33,902 nucleotides of DNA from DATFEN01 sp035691285 (lineage in GTDB: Bacteria; Acidobacteriota; Vicinamibacteria; Fen-336), in the NCBI GenBank assembly GCA_035691285.1, contig DASSJI010000231.1, positions 1 to 33,902 of the forward strand, given 5' to 3'. Position 1 is the first letter of the stretch; every line of letters begins with the position of its first letter. Positions 33,246-33,902 of the stretch are shown here, piece after piece. Made by a program: the position numbers and the translations under genes. The notes below the pieces were generated by a model, which saw only the letters and a list, made by a program, of their open reading frames with translations, made no database searches and was not told the DNA's origin.

Positions 33246-33902
33246 TCAGCCTCGCCGCGCCAGGTTTCCGAGCCCGTCGTAGGCGGCGTACTTGTACGCC
33301 TCGCCGAGGGTCGGGTAGTTGAAGACCGAGGCGATGAAGTCGTCGAGACCGCCGCCGAAGTGCAGGCACGCCTGGCCGACGTGGACGAGCTCCGAGGCCA
33401 TCTCCCCGAGGATGTGGACCCCGAGCAGCTTCTTGTCGGGGACGCGGAAGACGAGCTTCAGGAGGCCGGCCATGTCACCGATGATCTGGCCGCGGCTGTT
33501 GCGCTCGTAGTAGGCCCGACCCACGGCGTGGTCGATGCCCTTCTCGCGGCAGCTCTCTTCGGTCTCACCCACCGCCGCGAGCTCCGGGATCGTGTAGACG
33601 GCCATCGGCAGCAGCGCCGAGACGCGCTCCTTGTACTTCAGGTCGAAGGCGTGGCACATCGCCACGCGTGCCTGTTCCATCGCGGTCGAGGCGAGGGCCG
33701 GGAATCCGATGACGTCGCCGGCGGCGTAGACCCCGGGAACCGCGGTCTGGTAGTTCTCGTCGACCTTCAGGTGACCGCGCGGCCCCGGCGCGATCCCGAT
33801 CCGCTCCAGGCCGAGGCCGGAGGTGGCTCCCATGCGCCCGGTCGCGAAGAGCACGCGCTCGACGCTCAGCGACGCGCCGCTCGCGAGCCGAACCTCGACG
33901 TC
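33246..33902 (-). CDS. sthA: Soluble pyridine nucleotide transhydrogenase SthA-like flavoprotein (N-terminus beyond window)
   Basis: The C-terminal 218 residues are visible and the gene continues past the right edge. SthA moves hydride between NADH and NADP using FAD. Present are FATGRMGATSGLGLERIG, the FAD-binding VPGVYAAGDVIGFPALASTA, and the dimerisation domain with VYTIPELAAVGETEE and LLGVHILGEMASELVHVGQA. The last motif, Glu-Leu-Val-His-x-Gly-Gln, marks transhydrogenases against lipoamide dehydrogenases, as does the absence of the usual C-terminal His-Pro-Glu pair. The stop lies 35 bp from the start of the solute-binding gene. Confidence 0.9.
   Translation of the reverse strand, partial: DVEVRLASGASLSVERVLFATGRMGATSGLGLERIGIAPGPRGHLKVDENYQTAVPGVYAAGDVIGFPALASTAMEQARVAMCHAFDLKYKERVSALLPMAVYTIPELAAVGETEESCREKGIDHAVGRAYYERNSRGQIIGDMAGLLKLVFRVPDKKLLGVHILGEMASELVHVGQACLHFGGGLDDFIASVFNYPTLGEAYKYAAYDGLGNLARRG

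Overview
The window is a gene-dense stretch of a high-GC (roughly 70% by eye) bacterial chromosome. It carries no insertion sequence, phage gene, CRISPR array, tRNA or rRNA that I can see. The gene set is that of an aerobic, heterotrophic Gram-negative: lipoproteins, an Alternative Complex III, a caa3-type oxidase, the short HisG plus HisZ, fused AroDE and tandem DUF507 genes. This mix fits deep-branching soil or groundwater lineages such as Acidobacteriota, Methylomirabilota/Rokubacteria or Myxococcota-like bacteria. The lineage cannot be fixed from the sequence alone.

Left part (1-9382, minus strand): one long operon reading leftward, aroDE - ThiF/MoeB-like E1 enzyme - hisZ - hisG - hisD - hisC - hisB - hisH - hisA - small LRV-repeat protein - hisF (cut by the window edge). 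Every junction from aroDE to hisF is a stop/start overlap or a gap of two bases, and many starts are GTG in GTGA overlaps. The operon is preceded by a strong promoter, a 13-codon ORF ending ...LHHRHV, a GC-rich hairpin, a putative antiterminator and a perfect intrinsic terminator just before aroDE. I read this as a histidine attenuator whose leader peptide appears to be translated from a leaderless mRNA. This and the unexplained LRV gene between hisA and hisF are the most novel items.

Middle (9383-15556): an OsmC-like protein and a Cys-rich lipoprotein on plus; an M28 peptidase with PDZ domain and an MFS exporter as a coupled minus pair; and a membrane glycosyltransferase on plus. The last two diverge from a 10-bp palindrome holding two overlapping -10 boxes.

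Respiratory island (15558-27820, minus): actA-B-C-D-E-F (Alternative Complex III, quinol oxidation), a small membrane protein, SCO copper chaperone, then caa3 oxidase subunits II, I, III, IV. Together they would take electrons from quinol through cytochrome c domains to oxygen.

Right part (27920-33902): a minus-strand operon of upp, a membrane glycosyltransferase, a TPR protein and a histidine-bearing membrane protein of unknown function; two tandem DUF507 genes diverging from upp through a nearly symmetric promoter; a family-3 solute-binding protein; and the C-terminal part of a soluble transhydrogenase (SthA). Several genes have a good -10 box only 6-9 nt (14 nt in one case) before the start codon, so leaderless or very short leaders seem common here.
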